A stretch of DNA of 64,000 nt from Lyophyllum atratum (Eukaryota > Basidiomycota > Agaricomycetes > Agaricales > Lyophyllaceae), in the NCBI GenBank assembly GCA_014905825.1, contig JACGCN010000020.1, positions 682,001-746,000 of the forward strand, in the 5' to 3' direction. Position numbers and translations under genes: made by a program. Position 1 is the first letter of the stretch; each line of letters starts with the position of its first letter. The notes below the pieces were generated by a model, which searched no databases, was not told the origin of the DNA, and saw nothing but the letters and a program-made list of their open reading frames with translations. Below are positions 60,979 to 64,000 of the stretch, piece by piece.

Positions 60979-63900
60979 CTAAATCATCCCCTCCCTCTGC
61001 GGAATCGCCACAAGTGGCGACCGCGGCGCCTGTCCCGCCGAGCTCCCCGGCCGATTCGACGACCGCGGTGGTGGTACAGGACTGCTCCTCGAACTACGTG
61101 GCGGGCGTTCCCGATCAGACGTCCACTCCTCGTCCCGCTCCCGATCGCGGTCCCGTGCGCGTCTTGGGACAGGCGAAGCCATGGGCACGTCCTGCCCTGT
61201 TGCAGAACCAGAGAGGGGCGGGTGGGGGGACGCGGGTGGGCGAAGTGCTGCAGAGCGGGGAGGTGCTGCAGAGACGGGGGTACGTGAACGTGGAGGCGCG
61301 GCAGACGCTGGTGTCCGTGCACGAGGCGGGGCGGGTGAGACAGGCGTGCGTGAGCGTGGAAGAGTGGCGGAGGCAGGTGGTGCGCGGGTCGAGCCAGGTA
61401 GATTAAAGGAGGCAGAGACGGCGGAGGCATTGGGGGTGTTGTACAGTGCTGCGGTGGCATTGCTGTAGCTGGAGTTAGTGGTGTAGCCGGAGGCGGCGGA
61501 CAGGAGTGGGCTGTTGCCTGCGGGCGACAGGGCGGACCGTATAGCAGAGCCTGGTGGCGCAAGATTATCGACTTGCAGTGTAGGAGGGTTCGGGGTTGTT
61601 GGGTTGCTTGGCGAAGCTGGCGTGCGGCGGCGGGATGCGGGAACTGCCTCAATTTTAGGCATCTGATGATCATCAAACGTGAATTGAGGAATAGGCTTCA
61701 TGGGCTCTTTTGGTTTTTCAACAAGAAGCCCGTCGAGCAGGTATCGGAAATCCAGTCCATATTCTTGCAGAAGCTATTTCAATTTAGTCAGGCAAAATAT
61801 TGCCGTTGAAGCAGAGTCATCTCACAAACCTTTTTACTTTGAGTATAGGTAATCTTCAGAGCATCTTCCACCACCTGTCGATCGACATCCGAGGTGAAGA
61901 CTTGCTTCCTAAAGTTCTCACCAAAGTCTTCGATCTGGGTTTTGGCCCACTCAATAAATGCTATAAACCAAAGTTAGCGATTTTGAGTCGTGAATGCGAT
62001 GTTAGGGTTGGAATACATACCACTCGCGACCTCGTTCTCCTTGAAACTTGCCAAGAACCAATCCGCCGTATGCTTGATTCCAGTGAAGTAAACGACTGCC
62101 AGGTCACCCACATACGCGCCGACATGGCCCTCGAACCTGATCTTGCGGACATGTGCCTTCAAAACCTTCGTTCGCATCTGAAGGAAGGTGCTTCGAGCCG
62201 CAGGCCCAGCTTTCAAACGAAGGAGGTAAGAGATTAAGGAGACCACCGTCGACTTGCGGACGCTGGGGAGGGAGAGGGAGTCCAGTAGGGATTTTGTAAG
62301 GAGACTATTCAAGGGAGGTAGCTTGTGAGCAAGAAGGGGCATGATTGACAACTTTGCTTTGCCTTGAACGACCTCAGTTAGCATATAAGGACGTGTATGG
62401 CGGGTTCGCATACCTTCTTCGACGAGGGTGACTGCCTTGTCCCACTCCCTTAGGGCAATAGCGACAGTGAGATCGTCAGCCCACTCCCCTACCCATCGAG
62501 CATCTCGCTCAGCTTTCTCCTTCGCCCCTGCCTCCACCTCGACTCCGGGTAATTCTCCACCCCTGCTTGCGAAGTCTGCCATCCAATCGGGCGCAGCAAT
62601 GTACGAGGAGCGCTATACTACCTGTTACCGATCGAATCATGGAAGATGACCCAAGGGACTTACATCTCCACCTCCCGATGGTCCTCCTTGCCACATGCTT
62701 TTACGCCTCTCGTGCTCTCCCTCTCGTTCTTTCCGTTTCTTGGCTGCCAGCTCCTCAGCGACGTGGCGGAATTGTGCAAGCAAAGACTTTTTATCCTGGG
62801 GATTTTCGGTCCTGTACACATGAGTCTCCTTCCCATGTCTGATCTTGAAAACGTTCGTCATCCCTATTCAAGGCGTCTTTAGATTTGGAATTTGTTGCAA
62901 TTAGATGAGATACTCACGCGGAGAATCCTTCGTATCCAGAACCAGCATCTCGCTCAGCGGCCAACATCTCTCCGCCACGAGCTTCCCCTCGTTGACAGTT
63001 CCACCACCGCTCCCAGATGCTTCACCAGCGGCCTTCCGCCTTCGTCTCCGCGCAACGAGGACCAGATCATCCAGCACCACGAAACGTACGCGCCCCACCA
63101 CTTTGTATGTCGCTGCATTCAAAGACAGTACACCTTCCACCTCAGCCACGACGTGTCTCCCAGGCGTCGTAGGTGCAAATTTTGCCGCACCCTCGATGTG
63201 CGCGTGCAGCTCTTGCATCTGGTTGAAGTACATGATGCGGAGGTCGGCAACGGATGAACGTTTATAGGTTGATAGTACGTTAGGGTTCGAGGATTGATTT
63301 GTGGGGTCAGGAATGTGGAGAACGGATGGCATGGATTTGTATTCGGAGAGAAGGTCCTTGAGTTCTAGCATCTCCGTCTCGAGTGACGTGATCTCTTTTG
63401 AGATGGTGACGAACTCTGCGTAACTGGGTGGTAGGTCGTTAGTGATCATGTTAGACTCACGGACGACATGGAGCTCACTTTTTGAACACATTCCGTTGGA
63501 GTTCAGAATTGGTTTCCTCTTTAGTACCACGGAGTGATGACTGGAGAGAGCGCAGCTCAGCCTCTGTTGAATTCGCTAATTTGAGCTTCAAGACTGGATA
63601 CCCATATATCAATAATGCCAGTGTTTCCAGGAGCACCGTAACGCTCACAAGAGTCAGGGTCAAAAGCTTCGCTTTCCAGGATCCTCTTATCATCCAAAGG
63701 TTTCCCTCCGGGGCTCTTCAAGTTGGTGCCGTCTCCGATCATGCCCATTCCCGCTGCCAGGCTCATCATCCCTTCTGAACCGGAGGGAAATCCAGGCATC
63801 GGAGGCAAGGCACTCATATCTGTGGGGCTGGCCACCATCTCTGCATAGCGCATGGACATACGCTTCTTGATTCTGTCGTCAACGCGAGACTTGGGCGCAC

Positions 63901-63994
63901 CGCGCGGGATGGGCTGGCCAACCGGCAGCGGTGGCGCGATAGTCGCTTTGCGCGTCGGTGCACGACGAGGGGTACGAAGTGAGGATTCTGGCAT
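60979..63994 (-). CDS. EXO84: Exocyst complex subunit EXO84, 877 aa
   Basis: Eight exons: 63994-63649, 63593-63479, 63423-62918, 62863-62664, 62612-62414, 62362-62021, 61960-61830 and 61773-60979; 2634 nt in frame, with a 51-nt in-frame intron between exons 5 and 6. The Vps51-like coiled-coil start is ANSTEAELRSLQSSLRGT, then YAEFVTISKEITSLETEM and LKDLLSEYKSMPSVL. The PH domain follows (ARYKVVGRVRF-like strand VGRVRFVVLDDLVLVARR, CWPLSEMLVLD, FKIRHGKETHVYR). A helical bundle (WADDLTVAIALREWDKAV, FLQMRTKVLKAHVRKIRF, GDLAVVYFTGIKHTADWFLASF) is characteristic of Exo84. The last 240 residues are a Pro/Ser/Arg-rich disordered tail with repeated PPR(S/A)RTP units. The subunit tethers secretory vesicles to the plasma membrane at growth sites. 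The ATG is 6 bp from the window edge. Confidence 0.94.
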
Positions 63995-64000
63995 TTTGGT

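Noticed and set aside
60892..61468. Three plus-strand ORFs of 95-131 codons
   Set aside because: Shadows of the Pro/Ser/Arg-rich EXO84 tail, whose GC-rich repeats keep all frames open.

Overview
The window reads as nuclear DNA of a basidiomycete fungus, most likely an agaricomycete. Almost every gene is cut by many short introns of about 46-75 nt with GT(A/G)NGT donors. The gene families fit too: an RFD/BAH/BAH DNMT1-type methyltransferase, a seven-helix membrane family typical of basidiomycetes, F-box, NACHT and NB-ARC/TPR proteins, and a quinone-synthetase-like NRPS-like enzyme. Gene models were built by reading splice sites by eye; phase arithmetic closes for all models given with complete exon lists.

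Layout. 0-9 kb: a small unknown gene (-), a C2H2 zinc-finger gene (+) whose 3' end is tandemly duplicated, a tRNA-Thr(AGT) with a 13-nt intron, an 849-bp hAT-like non-autonomous transposon with 8-bp target duplication, an F-box gene (-) and a seven-helix membrane protein (-). 10-18.4 kb: a candidate specialised-metabolism cluster made of a COMT-type O-methyltransferase (-), a hemerythrin/HHE protein (-) and, divergent from it, a 1333-residue adenylation-thiolation-thioesterase protein carrying a C-terminal 2-oxoglutarate/Fe(II) dioxygenase in the same reading frame. 19-23 kb: HOG1-type MAP kinase (-) and mitochondrial NADH-cytochrome b5 reductase MCR1 (+). 23.6-29.1 kb: a start-less ORF (-) and an 18-exon DNMT1-type DNA cytosine methyltransferase (+). 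29.2-34.5 kb: MFS transporter (-) and UDP-glucose 4-epimerase (-). 34.7-39.1 kb: THO-complex subunit HPR1/THOC1 (-), a small coiled-coil protein (+) starting 47 bp away from it, and an uncharacterised Cys-containing protein (+).

39.7-45.3 kb is an accessory, defence-like island: an NLR with a degenerate alpha/beta-hydrolase N-domain, NB-ARC and TPRs (-), a short NACHT protein (-), and a small secreted proline-rich protein (+) with a perfect palindrome in its promoter. 45.9-57.8 kb returns to conserved genes: M16 insulysin (-), a URM1-like terminal exon without a recognisable body (-), a UBP2/USP25-28-type deubiquitinase (-) and an NR2C2AP-like discoidin protein (+). 58.5-60.3 kb: a Crinkler-type (CRN) ubiquitin-like/kinase protein (-). 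61-64 kb: exocyst subunit EXO84 (-).

The most noteworthy items are the A-T-TE-dioxygenase fusion with its flanking tailoring genes, the NLR pair in which the hydrolase nucleophile is gone, and the CRN kinase. Housekeeping genes (HOG1, THOC1, EXO84, insulysin, DNMT1, GAL10) anchor the chromosome around them.
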